Positions 42,545 to 49,730 of a stretch of DNA of 64,000 nt are shown here, one piece after another. Both the position numbers and the translations under genes were made by a program. The notes below the pieces were generated by a model that was not told the origin of the DNA, searched no databases, and saw nothing but the letters and a program-made list of their open reading frames with translations. How positions within the stretch are numbered: the first letter of the stretch is position 1; the number at the start of each line of letters is the position of its first letter. Source of the DNA: an uncultured Lachnospiraceae bacterium (GTDB taxonomy: Bacteria > Bacillota > Clostridia > Lachnospirales > Lachnospiraceae); NCBI GenBank assembly GCA_910587095.1, contig CAJUMJ010000043.1, positions 6,052 to 70,051 of the forward strand. Reading direction: 5' to 3'.

Positions 42545-42815
42545 AATCGAAAAGAAATTCTAAGGCGTCAAAAGACGCCGCCAAGAATTTCTAAGTTTCG
42601 ATTGGGAGAACCGCAAGCGGTTCTCCGAAAGAAATTCTAAGGTGTCAAAAGACGCCGCCAAGAATTTCTAAGTTTCGATTGGGAGAACTGCAAGCGGTTC
42701 TCCGAAAGAAATTCTAGTCGTTCACAGCAGAAGCTGTATCGCGAAGATTTTCTAAGTTTTGATCAGGAGAGGCGAAAGCAGTTCTCCGAAAGAAATTCTA
42801 AGCGATGTTTCGATT
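42545..42815 (+). repeat. Tandem composite-palindrome array, rpsK-rpsD spacer
   Basis: Three full units and a partial fourth with a period of about 78 bases fill most of the spacer. Unit 1 has outer AATCGAAA (42545-42552)/TTTCGATT (42596-42603), inner AAATTCTAAGGCGTC/GACGCCGCCAAGAATTT, then the hairpin GGAGAACCGC/GCGGTTCTCC. Unit 2 is nearly identical, unit 3 is diverged (core CGTTCACAGCAGAAGCTG) and unit 4 keeps only GAAAGAAATTCTAAG and TTTCGATTGGG. No coding frame is supported here. Confidence 0.8.
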
Positions 42816-42906
42816 GGGACAATCGTAAAAGAAAGTGTTAACTATTTGGAAGAAGGTGCTGCCTGGAAGGGTGCACTGTAAACAAAAACAGAAAGGAGCC
42901 AGAATC

Positions 42907-43500
42907 ATGGCAGTAAACAGAGTTCCGGTATTGAAGAGATGCAGATCCCTTGATCTTGATCCTACCTTTTTGGGGTATGACAAGAAGTCTAACAGAACAT
43001 CCGCAAGAGCGGGTAAGAAGATAAGCGAGTATGGTTTACAGCTCAGAGAGAAGCAGAAAGCAAAATTTATCTACGGTGTGCTGGAGAAACCTTTTAGAAA
43101 TTATTATAACAGAGCTGACAGAATGAAGGGCCAGACGGGTGAAAACCTGATGGTTATGCTGGAGAGCAGACTGGACAGCGTTGTGTTCAGAATGGGTTTT
43201 GCGAGAACGAGAAGAGAGGCAAGACAGGTAGTAGGCCATCAGCATTTCCTTGTAAACGGCAAGCCTGTGCAGATTCCTTCTTACCTGGTTAAGGCAGGCG
43301 ATGTGATTGAGGTGAGAGAAAAGTCGAGATCTTTACAGAGATATAAGGATATCCTTGAAGTGACCGGCGGCAGACTTGTTCCCGAGTGGCTTGAAGTGGA
43401 TCAGGAGGCGATGAAGGGAACCGTAAAATATCTTCCCACAAGAGAAATGATTGATGTCCCGGTAAACGAGATGCTTATCGTCGAGTTGTATTCTAAGTAA
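42907..43500 (+). CDS. rpsD: Ribosomal protein S4
   Basis: The 197-aa protein is the zinc-free form. It begins MAVNRVPVLKRCRSLDLDPT and has the S4 RNA-binding block LDSVVFRMGFARTRREARQV. GAAAGGAGCC gives ATG 42907; an upstream TTG frame extends into the repeat array and is rejected. S4 often represses its own operon. Confidence 0.96.
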   Translation: MAVNRVPVLKRCRSLDLDPTFLGYDKKSNRTSARAGKKISEYGLQLREKQKAKFIYGVLEKPFRNYYNRADRMKGQTGENLMVMLESRLDSVVFRMGFARTRREARQVVGHQHFLVNGKPVQIPSYLVKAGDVIEVREKSRSLQRYKDILEVTGGRLVPEWLEVDQEAMKGTVKYLPTREMIDVPVNEMLIVELYSK

Positions 43501-43528
43501 AATGTGTTCTCAGAAGGAGGGTGTCTGA

Positions 43529-44488
43529 GTGTTTGAATTTGAGAGACCGAATATTGAAGTAGTTGAGATCTCCGAAGATAAAAAGTACGGTAGATTCGTA
43601 GTAGAACCCTTAGAGAGAGGTTATGGAATTACCCTCGGCAATTCGCTCAGAAGAATCATGCTGTCTTCTCTGCCCGGTGTGGCGGTGAGTCAGGTCAAGA
43701 TTGAGGGTGTTCTTCATGAGTTCAGCTCGATTCCCGGCGTGAAGGAAGATGTGACGGAAATCATCATGAACATTAAAAATCTTGCCATCAGAAGCAACAG
43801 TGAGAGCAGTGAAGTGAAAACCGCTTACATTGAGTATGAGGGCGAGGGGATTGTCCGCGCTTCCGATATTCAGGTAGACCAGGACATAGAGATTTTGAAT
43901 CCTGATCTGGTGATCGCCACTCTGAGCGGCAAGGATACAAAGCTTTACATGGAACTGACCATTACGAGAGGCCGGGGATATGTGGGCGCCGATAAGAATA
44001 AGACGGAAGATCTTCCCATTGGGGTGATTGCTATCGACTCCATCTACACTCCGGTGGAGAGAGTGAATGTCACTGTGGAGAATACCCGTGTAGGTCAGAT
44101 TACCGACTATGATAAACTGACGCTTGACGTATATACGAACGGCACGCTTGTGCCTGACGAAGCCGTCAGTCTTGCGGCGAAGGTACTCAGCGAACATTTG
44201 AGTTTGTTCATTGATCTGTCCGAGAACGCCAAAACCGCGGAGGTTATGGTGGAGAAGGAGGACGATGAAAAGGAGAAGGTGCTCGAGATGAGCATCGACG
44301 AGCTTGAGCTCTCCGTGCGCTCCTACAATTGTTTAAAGAGGGCGGGAATAAACACGGTAGAGGAGTTGACCAACAAGACTTCCGAGGATATGATGAAAGT
44401 CAGAAACCTTGGACGGAAGTCTCTTGAGGAAGTACTCGCGAAGTTAAAAGAGTTAGGATTACAGCTAAATCCCAGCGATGAGGCGTAA
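43529..44488 (+). CDS. rpoA: RNA polymerase alpha subunit
   Basis: The 319-aa protein starts with GTG after AGAAGGAGGG (MFEFERPNIEVVEISEDKKY). The N-terminal dimerisation domain has GYGITLGNSLRRIMLSSLPG. The C-terminal domain that binds UP elements and activators has LELSVRSYNCLKRAGINTVE and VRNLGRKSLEEVLAKLKELG. Length is normal. Confidence 0.98.
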   Translation: MFEFERPNIEVVEISEDKKYGRFVVEPLERGYGITLGNSLRRIMLSSLPGVAVSQVKIEGVLHEFSSIPGVKEDVTEIIMNIKNLAIRSNSESSEVKTAYIEYEGEGIVRASDIQVDQDIEILNPDLVIATLSGKDTKLYMELTITRGRGYVGADKNKTEDLPIGVIAIDSIYTPVERVNVTVENTRVGQITDYDKLTLDVYTNGTLVPDEAVSLAAKVLSEHLSLFIDLSENAKTAEVMVEKEDDEKEKVLEMSIDELELSVRSYNCLKRAGINTVEELTNKTSEDMMKVRNLGRKSLEEVLAKLKELGLQLNPSDEA

Positions 44489-44529
44489 TATAGAGGTAAG
44501 ACCGAAGAGCACTCGGAAAGGAGCCAGTC

Positions 44530-45135
44530 ATGGCAAAGTATAGAAAACTCGGCAGAACATCAGACCAGAGAAAGGCGTTACTTAGAAGTCAGGTTACCGC
44601 TCTTTTGTATCACGGAAAGATCGTAACCACAGAGGCGAGAGCGAAGGAAGTGCGTAAGCTTGCGGAGCATTTAATCACACTCGCTGTCAAGGAGAAGGAC
44701 AATTTTGAGACAGTTAAGGTTACCGCTAAGGTGCCTCGCAAGGATAAGGACGGAAAGAGAGTAAAACAGATTATCGATAAGGACACGAAAGCTGTACTTT
44801 CCGAGACACACCGTGACAAGGACGGCAAAATTCTCAAGATCGAGAACGGCAGAACCGTTACCGTATACGATGAAGTGGAGAAAGAGATCAAGAAGGATAT
44901 GCCTTCCAGACTTCACGCGAGAAGCCAGATAATGAAGGTTCTCTATCCTGTGAAGGAAGTGCCCTCCACACCGGCAGGACGCAAGAAGAATACGAAGGAA
45001 GTCAATTTGGTGGATAAGCTTTTTGACGAGTATGGGTCCAAGTATGCGAACCGTCCGGGTGGTTATACCAGAATTATTAAGATTGGCCCCCGCAAAGGCG
45101 ATGCGGCAATGGAAGTTGTATTAGAGCTGGTATAA
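44530..45135 (+). CDS. rplQ: Ribosomal protein L17 with internal insertion
   Basis: The conserved N-terminus (YRKLGRTSDQRKALLRSQVT) and C-terminus (GGYTRIIKIGPRKGDAAMEV) are those of L17. At 201 aa it is far longer than the 112-130 aa of E. coli or Bacillus. An extra charged segment of about 70 residues lies between about 60 and 135 (RKDKDGKRVKQIIDKDTKAV and TVTVYDEVEKEIKKDMPSRL). The reading frame is intact and codon use matches its neighbours, so it appears to be a genuine lineage-specific insertion. Last gene of the alpha operon. Confidence 0.95.
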   Translation: MAKYRKLGRTSDQRKALLRSQVTALLYHGKIVTTEARAKEVRKLAEHLITLAVKEKDNFETVKVTAKVPRKDKDGKRVKQIIDKDTKAVLSETHRDKDGKILKIENGRTVTVYDEVEKEIKKDMPSRLHARSQIMKVLYPVKEVPSTPAGRKKNTKEVNLVDKLFDEYGSKYANRPGGYTRIIKIGPRKGDAAMEVVLELV

Positions 45136-45158
45136 AACTAAAAAAAGCAGATAAAAAG

Positions 45159-45187
45159 CCGAGCGTGAATAAGCGCCCGGTTTTTTT
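45159..45187. terminator. Terminator after rplQ, probably bidirectional
   Basis: CCGAGCG (45159-45165) pairs with CGCCCGG (45174-45180) with one mismatch, followed by seven T. On the minus strand the same hairpin is followed by CTTTTTATC, so it can also stop transcripts coming leftward from the invertible segment. Confidence 0.8.
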
Positions 45188-45285
45188 GTTATCCTGAATA
45201 TAAATCGCCCTATCCATCCTTGCATGCAAGCATGTCGTCTGGATATGCCGCTTTCTAACTCTGCTTATGCGCGCAAAAAGAGATA

Positions 45286-45311
45286 CAACATTTTGTAATA
45301 AAATGTTGCAT
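45286..45311. repeat. Left inverted repeat of the recombinase segment
   Basis: The 26-base site is a dyad, arms CAACATTTT and AAAATGTTG around the 5-base spacer GTAAT, plus CAT. Its reverse complement recurs at 46037-46062 with one mismatch. Paired arms around a short spacer are the normal architecture of a tyrosine recombinase crossover site. Confidence 0.85.
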
Positions 45312-45323
45312 CTTCCTCTGTTC

Positions 45324-45356
45324 ATTATATATATCGGAAAGCAAATCAAATACTTA
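45324..45356 (-). promoter_or_regulatory. Sigma-28-like promoter inside the invertible segment
   Basis: Read on the minus strand: TAAG (45356-45353), 14 bases, then TCCGATAT (45338-45331), with TATAAT at 45329-45324. Consensus for flagellar sigma is TAAA-N15-GCCGATAA. It now points left, out through the left repeat to the rplQ terminator. After inversion it would point at csrA-fliC. The run CCGATATATATAAT is shared with the promoter at 18.7 kb. Confidence 0.55.
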
Positions 45357-45404
45357 ACCCCTTTTTTAAATTTATTTTTATTTCTATGACATTCTGCGAT
45401 TGTC

Positions 45405-45983
45405 CTACAGATTAATGTGCAGATATACCTGGTCGCGCTCGTCCTGCTCGATGCCGAGATAGCGTTTCGTGATCTGATAGGAGGAGTGATTGTACAGATC
45501 CATCAGCATGGCAGGCGGCGTGCCTTGCTGCCAGGCGTGATATCCGAATGTCTTGCGCAGAGAGTGACAACCGATATGCTCGGGTAACCCGCATTCTTTG
45601 GCTGCGTTTCGGACGATCCGGTATGCCTGATAACGTGAGAGTGGCTGTGATTTGAAGCGGCTGCTGGGAAAGAGATAATCGGACAGTCCCGGATTCTGAG
45701 AGGAGCGCCAATAGCTCTCAAGTGCTTGCCGCAGAGCGTCATTGATGGGAACAATACGGGTTTTTTCGGTTTTCTGTTCCTCGACGCATATATGTCCGCG
45801 CAGCTCTCCGTCGGCGCTGCACACATCCTTCCATTTCAGACTTAACAAGTCGCCTATGCGAAAAGCGGTGTTCAGTCCCATGACAATCATCGTGTAGTTA
45901 CGGGGATTGGGTGAGACATCCCGGTAATAGTCTCTGAAAAAAATGAGGGCTTTTTTGTCTTTGATCGGACTTGTCGTACTCAT
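45405..45983 (-). CDS. Tyrosine recombinase, FimB/FimE-sized, likely DNA invertase
   Basis: The 192-aa protein consists of the catalytic domain alone, like FimB and FimE (about 200 aa), without the core-binding domain of XerC or phage integrases. Catalytic residues are R42 (AFRIGDLLSLKW), K71 or K74 (EEQKTEKTR), H140 and R143 (CHSLRKTFGYH), H166 (LYNHSSYQ) and Tyr175 (TKRYLG). AAGGAGG precedes the start. It is the only gene between the inverted repeats at 45286-45311 and 46037-46062, so inversion of its own segment is the simplest role. A possible promoter, TTGCAT (46071-46066) with TAGAAT (46049-46044), has its -10 within the right repeat and its -35 outside it. Confidence 0.9.
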   Translation of the reverse strand: MSTTSPIKDKKALIFFRDYYRDVSPNPRNYTMIVMGLNTAFRIGDLLSLKWKDVCSADGELRGHICVEEQKTEKTRIVPINDALRQALESYWRSSQNPGLSDYLFPSSRFKSQPLSRYQAYRIVRNAAKECGLPEHIGCHSLRKTFGYHAWQQGTPPAMLMDLYNHSSYQITKRYLGIEQDERDQVYLHINL

Positions 45984-46036
45984 ATAAATACCTCCTTCTG
46001 TTTTGCGGTAAATGATTAGTTTACTGAGATGACCCC

Positions 46037-46062
46037 ATGCAACATTCTATTACAAAATGTTG
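46037..46062. repeat. Right inverted repeat of the recombinase segment
   Basis: The reverse complement of the left repeat with a single mismatch over 26 bases (arm CAACATTCT instead of CAACATTTT). It lies between the recombinase start and csrA, 54 bases before the csrA start codon. Confidence 0.85.
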
Positions 46063-46115
46063 CGTATGCAAATGCAAGGCGGCAATCCCGTATAGGGGAA
46101 AGCAAGGAGGCTCAA

Positions 46116-46388
46116 ATGCTTAGAATGACGGTGAACACGGAGGAGTATATTCAGATCGGCGACGATATCAGGATCATTTTTCTCGGCGGCAGCAAAAACC
46201 ACACGAGAGTGATGCTGGACGTCCCGAAGGAAATCAATGTGGCGCGGAGCAGGGCTCTTGAAAACCACGCGAAGTCGGCCGAGGAGCGGGCGAAAATCGA
46301 CCACTATTACGCGGAACCGGAGCTGGCGGAGAAATACCGGAAAAAGAGGATCGTCATGAGCGACGGCGCGAAAAAGGCGCCTAGGTAA
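46116..46388 (+). CDS. csrA: CsrA-family translational regulator
   Basis: The 90-aa protein matches CsrA: MLRMTVNTEEYIQIGDDIRI, then FLGGSKNHTRVMLDVPKEIN, keeping the beta-strand that carries the RNA-binding Arg (HTRVMLDVPKE). The C-terminal 35 residues are a charged extension beyond the normal 60-75 aa. CsrA binds GGA motifs in mRNA leaders; in Bacillus it represses flagellin (hag) translation and is sequestered by FliW, which is not in this window. AAGGAGG (46104-46110) sets ATG 46116. Flagellin follows after 241 bases. In the present orientation of the upstream segment no clear promoter faces this gene. Confidence 0.9.
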   Translation: MLRMTVNTEEYIQIGDDIRIIFLGGSKNHTRVMLDVPKEINVARSRALENHAKSAEERAKIDHYYAEPELAEKYRKKRIVMSDGAKKAPR

Positions 46389-46597
46389 CATGGTAATAGC
46401 CCGGAGCTGTCCTGGGGGCTTCGGGTTTATTGCATAGACCGTATCGGCAAGGAGGCGGGCGCAGACAAAGCGGCATTGGACTTTAGCCGGTACAGCGGCG
46501 GAAAAATCCGAAAAGGCGGCGCAGCAGGTGCGCGGCAATGGATTTTTAAGCCATTTTGGAACAACGGACTATAAACAAACAAATGGCGGTAAATGGA

Positions 46598-46623
46598 TTT
46601 GCCGTCGGCAAAAACAAGGAGGT
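46598..46623 (+). promoter_or_regulatory. Flagellin leader hairpin and CsrA-like site over the SD
   Basis: TTTGCC-GTC-GGCAAA (46598-46612) is followed at once by ACAAGGAGGT (46614-46623), which serves as Shine-Dalgarno and matches the CsrA consensus ACARGGAUGU at 9 of 10 positions. Further GGA motifs lie at about 46532 and 46595. Confidence 0.55.
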
Positions 46624-46629
46624 AAGTTT

Positions 46630-47715
46630 ATGATCGTTAAACACAATATCACAGCAATGAACTCTAACAGAATGCTCGGCCTGACCACTTCTTCCCAGGC
46701 GAAATCCACAGAGAAGTTATCTTCCGGCTACAAGATCAACCGCGCGGCTGACGATGCGGCAGGGCTGTCCATTTCCGAGAAGATGAGAAGGCAGGTAAGA
46801 GGTCTGACGCAGGCTTCCTCAAACGCGCAGGACGGTATCAGCGTTGTACAGACCGCTGAGGGCGCGCTGAACGAAGTGGAAGATATGCTCCAGAGAATGA
46901 ATGAACTGGCTGTGAAAGGTGAGACGGGCACTCTGACTACGACGGACCGCGCGGCGATCCAGGCTGAGATCAGACAGCTCATGAGCGAGGTTGACCGCGT
47001 ACAGAGTACCACAACCTTCAACGAGATGAACCTGTTAGACGGTTCCTTCATCAAGGGTCTGCAGGTGGGTGCAGAAGCAGGTCAGCACATCAACATCAGC
47101 ATCAACAATATGAGTATGTTTGGTTTGGCTCAGAATATTGATAGCAAGCTGTATACCAAGGTGACTTACAACTATTTACGTATGGAGACAGGAACCAGCT
47201 ATACGTCCACTACGTTTAAAGCGCAGAAGGTAGGTAACGGGTCAGTGATGATCGGTTCGGCCGGTAACAAGCAAGCTACTACATTCTCCACTTTGGGGAC
47301 AGACAACAAATACAATGTAGGGCATATGAACAGCACTATGGCGAAGAAAATTATCACTACCTTCATGTGCCTGCGGGTAGGTACAGGTGATAGTAAGGTG
47401 AACGGGGCAGCTAAGGGATGGGTTGCGAACGCAAAGGACTTCAACTCTCTGAATGCATTTGTCAAGGGTGCACTTTCCCTCGTGTCCCAGCAGAGATCCG
47501 ACCTCGGTGCAATCCAGAACCGTCTGGAGCACACCATTAGCAACCTCGATAACATCGTGGAGAACACCCAGTCCGCGGAGGCTGCGATCCGTGATACGGA
47601 TATTGCGACGGAGATGGTTAAGTACTCCAACAACAATATCTTACAGCAGGCAGGTACGTCCATGCTGTCCCAGGCGAACCAGGGCAACCAGTTGGCACTG
47701 TCCTTGCTCGGTTAA
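46630..47715 (+). CDS. hag: Flagellin
   Basis: The 361-aa filament protein has the conserved D0/D1 N-terminus (MIVKHNITAMNSNRMLGLTT and LSSGYKINRAADDAAGLSIS) and C-terminus (NTQSAEAAIRDTDIATEMVK, ending SQANQGNQLALSLLG). The central 130 residues (about 155-290) are the variable surface region. ATG 46630 follows AAGGAGG. It is preceded by csrA on the same strand and followed by a hairpin and a broken flagellin-like gene. A private sigma-28 promoter was not found in its own leader, which fits the idea that its promoter is on the invertible segment. Confidence 0.95.
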   Translation: MIVKHNITAMNSNRMLGLTTSSQAKSTEKLSSGYKINRAADDAAGLSISEKMRRQVRGLTQASSNAQDGISVVQTAEGALNEVEDMLQRMNELAVKGETGTLTTTDRAAIQAEIRQLMSEVDRVQSTTTFNEMNLLDGSFIKGLQVGAEAGQHINISINNMSMFGLAQNIDSKLYTKVTYNYLRMETGTSYTSTTFKAQKVGNGSVMIGSAGNKQATTFSTLGTDNKYNVGHMNSTMAKKIITTFMCLRVGTGDSKVNGAAKGWVANAKDFNSLNAFVKGALSLVSQQRSDLGAIQNRLEHTISNLDNIVENTQSAEAAIRDTDIATEMVKYSNNNILQQAGTSMLSQANQGNQLALSLLG

Positions 47716-47760
47716 TAGGGATTGGGAAAACAAAATTAATTGTCTTATTGTGTGGATATT

Positions 47761-47795
47761 GCCGCACTCCCCTCCATTTTTAGGGGGAGTGCGGC
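47761..47795 (+). terminator. Hairpin terminator after flagellin
   Basis: A perfect 12-bp stem GCCGCACTCCCC (47761-47772)/GGGGAGTGCGGC (47784-47795). The T-rich tail is missing: the sequence runs directly into the flagellin-like relic. Confidence 0.7.
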
Positions 47796-48643
47796 AGTTT
47801 CAGATCAATACAAAGAAAAAAGAGAAAAATGCGCAGAAGCTTGCGTCCGGCTATAAAATCAACCGTGCGGCCGACGATGCGGCGGGACTGACGATGTCGG
47901 AGACAATGCGCAGGTTAATCAGGGGATTGCAGAGAGGCTCTGAAAATATCACGGAGGGGATTTCCCTGATCAAGGTTGCCGACGCGGCGCTCGGGGAGAT
48001 TACGGATATGCTGCAGAGGATCAATGAACTGTCAGTACAGGCGTACAACGGGACAAACACCTCGCAGGACAGACATGCGATTCAGGCGGAGATAGACCAG
48101 CTACTCGAAGAGATTGGCAGAACCGGTGAGACGACTACCTACAATGAGATTCAGATTTTAAAGTGGGAGCCGTCTTTTACGCATGAGGTGGTGGTCAGGG
48201 AGGATCAGATACTCACGTTGCCGGTGAAGAGGAGCATGATGACCATGCTTCCGGATTGGCTGAATAACGGCATAGATAAGAAGCTGGAAAAGCATACCGG
48301 GTATGAGAACCTGACGGATATTTCGACCGGTGCAACGGCAAAACAGCTTACGTCGGAGACGATGATTACCCTAAAGAAGGATGCAGCCGGAAATATAGAA
48401 AGAAATGCTGACGGTACGGCAAATTATATTTATTACGGGCCCAATTACGGCAATTCCTACGGAGCGCAGAAGGCGGAATATGCCGGTCTGATCGCCCTTC
48501 TTGGCGGCGGGATAGGGATTCCTTGTGGTACATGCAGCTCCAGGCAGACAGTTTGTTTTAAGCCTGCTTCGGTAAATTGGTATGAATGGGAGCGGAAGGG
48601 CTCCCATTTCGGTCAGTCGATTGTTTTCTGGAAATGCTGGTAG
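47796..48643 (+). pseudogene. Flagellin-like gene lacking both ends
   Basis: The open frame resumes right after the hairpin with QFQINTKKKEKNAQKLASGY and KINRAADDAAGLTMSETMRR, a clear flagellin D1 N-terminal region. It goes on through GRTGETTTYNEIQILKWEPS to an unrelated domain containing PCGTCSSRQTVCFKP. The first 15-20 residues of a flagellin, the start codon and the ribosome site are absent, and no flagellin C-terminus follows. The frame ends inside the 3' end of the convergent peptidase gene (31-base overlap). I read it as a decayed paralogue with both ends lost; a GTG at 47789 could start translation but lies in the terminator stem. Confidence 0.75.
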
Positions 48644-49542
48644 TCTTTTGTGGAGTTCCAGTTGCCGCCCCAGGTGAAACCGTGTTCGGTAAAGAGGCGG
48701 TAGCAAAGATCGTTCTCGTCGATCTTGTAGGCGAAGCTTTGGCTGCGATCGGCGTAGATCTCACTGCCCGGCGGGGAGATATAGTCGCTGCCATCCGCGT
48801 TTCTCTGAAAAACGACGTAGGGATTATAGTATGGGTTCACGTCAATGGCAAGACCGTAGGCATGTTTGGAAAGGTTTGACGTGCCGTCCACAACCCGGTA
48901 ATTAAAGCAAGAGGTGTTATTGTCTGCCATAGAGGCAGTGTCGTCGCCGCCGTATTCGTCGATCAGACGCACCCGCTCAATCCGGTATTCGTTTCTGTAA
49001 AGCTCGTAAAAAATTTCCGTCATATCCTGCGCGACGGCTTTGTTGCAAATCAACTCGCCGGTCTGCTCTTTCCCCTCAAAGTCAATATATTTCAGCCCCA
49101 CGTAATTTAGGTCGTCATAGGGGACTGTGCAGCCGCTTTCCGGGTAGGAAATGCCGGTGATTCTTTCCTTGACGGCTTCGCTTAACGGTTCGTAGAAGAA
49201 GCCTTCTTTGTAGGTCGTGCGATCGGAATAATATTCCATAATGTCAGACTTTTCCTCGGCTTTGACTGTATCTTGCGGGGTATCCGCAGAAGGTTCGACG
49301 GATGTATCCGGGATACTGTCTTTTGTGTCAGTATATGCGGTGGACTTGTCCGAGGTGACAGTCGTGTCGGATTCGTTTTCCTTTTGCTTCCCGTAGGCTT
49401 GCTCGGGATGATTTTTGGCATATTCCAGCAGGGTTTCGTCGCCGGACAGATAGTGTGCGAGAAAAGCGCATATAAATATAAAGGTGAGCAGAAACAAAAC
49501 GGGCTTTGCGGCCTGTCGCAGTAATTTTTTCAAATCGGACAT
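48613..49542 (-). CDS. M15-family D-Ala-D-Ala carboxypeptidase, membrane-anchored
   Basis: The 309-aa protein has an N-terminal membrane anchor (LFLLTFIFICAFLAHYL), a Ser/Thr/Asp-rich linker (about 45-100) and an M15C peptidase domain. Zinc motif 1 is SKHAYGLAIDVNP (SxHxxGxAxD), and the C-terminal catalytic block WGGNWNSTKDYQHFQ holds the last His ligand. It should trim peptidoglycan stem peptides outside the membrane. AAAGGAG lies 11 bases before ATG. It is convergent with the flagellin relic and divergent from ecfA1. Confidence 0.9.
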   Translation of the reverse strand: MSDLKKLLRQAAKPVLFLLTFIFICAFLAHYLSGDETLLEYAKNHPEQAYGKQKENESDTTVTSDKSTAYTDTKDSIPDTSVEPSADTPQDTVKAEEKSDIMEYYSDRTTYKEGFFYEPLSEAVKERITGISYPESGCTVPYDDLNYVGLKYIDFEGKEQTGELICNKAVAQDMTEIFYELYRNEYRIERVRLIDEYGGDDTASMADNNTSCFNYRVVDGTSNLSKHAYGLAIDVNPYYNPYVVFQRNADGSDYISPPGSEIYADRSQSFAYKIDENDLCYRLFTEHGFTWGGNWNSTKDYQHFQKTID

Positions 49543-49584
49543 ACAGTATGAGACTCCTTTGAATTATTTATGTTTTTATTGCGT

Positions 49585-49613
49585 ATTGTACCATATAAAA
49601 CCGATAACAGTAA
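49585..49613 (-). promoter_or_regulatory. Predicted promoter of the M15 peptidase gene
   Basis: On the minus strand TTACTG (49613-49608), 17 bases, TACAAT (49590-49585), with an extended TGG before the -10. Confidence 0.55.
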
Positions 49614-49730
49614 AGATTGCTTTCCCTTGTATTTTTCTCCGCAATCTAGTACAATAAGCGATGATATAGCCTGGCGGAGCCGATGTGACGGCAGGCGGGA
49701 AAGAGAATGAGAAAGATAAAGGAAGCGTTC

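Noticed and set aside
42545..42815. CRISPR array, because of regularly spaced repeats
   Set aside because: The units are nearly identical over their whole 78 bases, with no unique spacers and no cas genes; they are tandem palindromes.
45286..46062. Simple insertion sequence or integron cassette
   Set aside because: The gene is a tyrosine recombinase without DDE motifs, the flanking sites are dyads in inverse orientation, and no target-site duplication is visible beyond them; inversion fits better than transposition.
47453..47760. Upstream extension of the flagellin-like frame into the flagellin gene
   Set aside because: That part overlaps the conserved flagellin C-terminus in another frame and translates to a Ser/Arg-rich shadow peptide.
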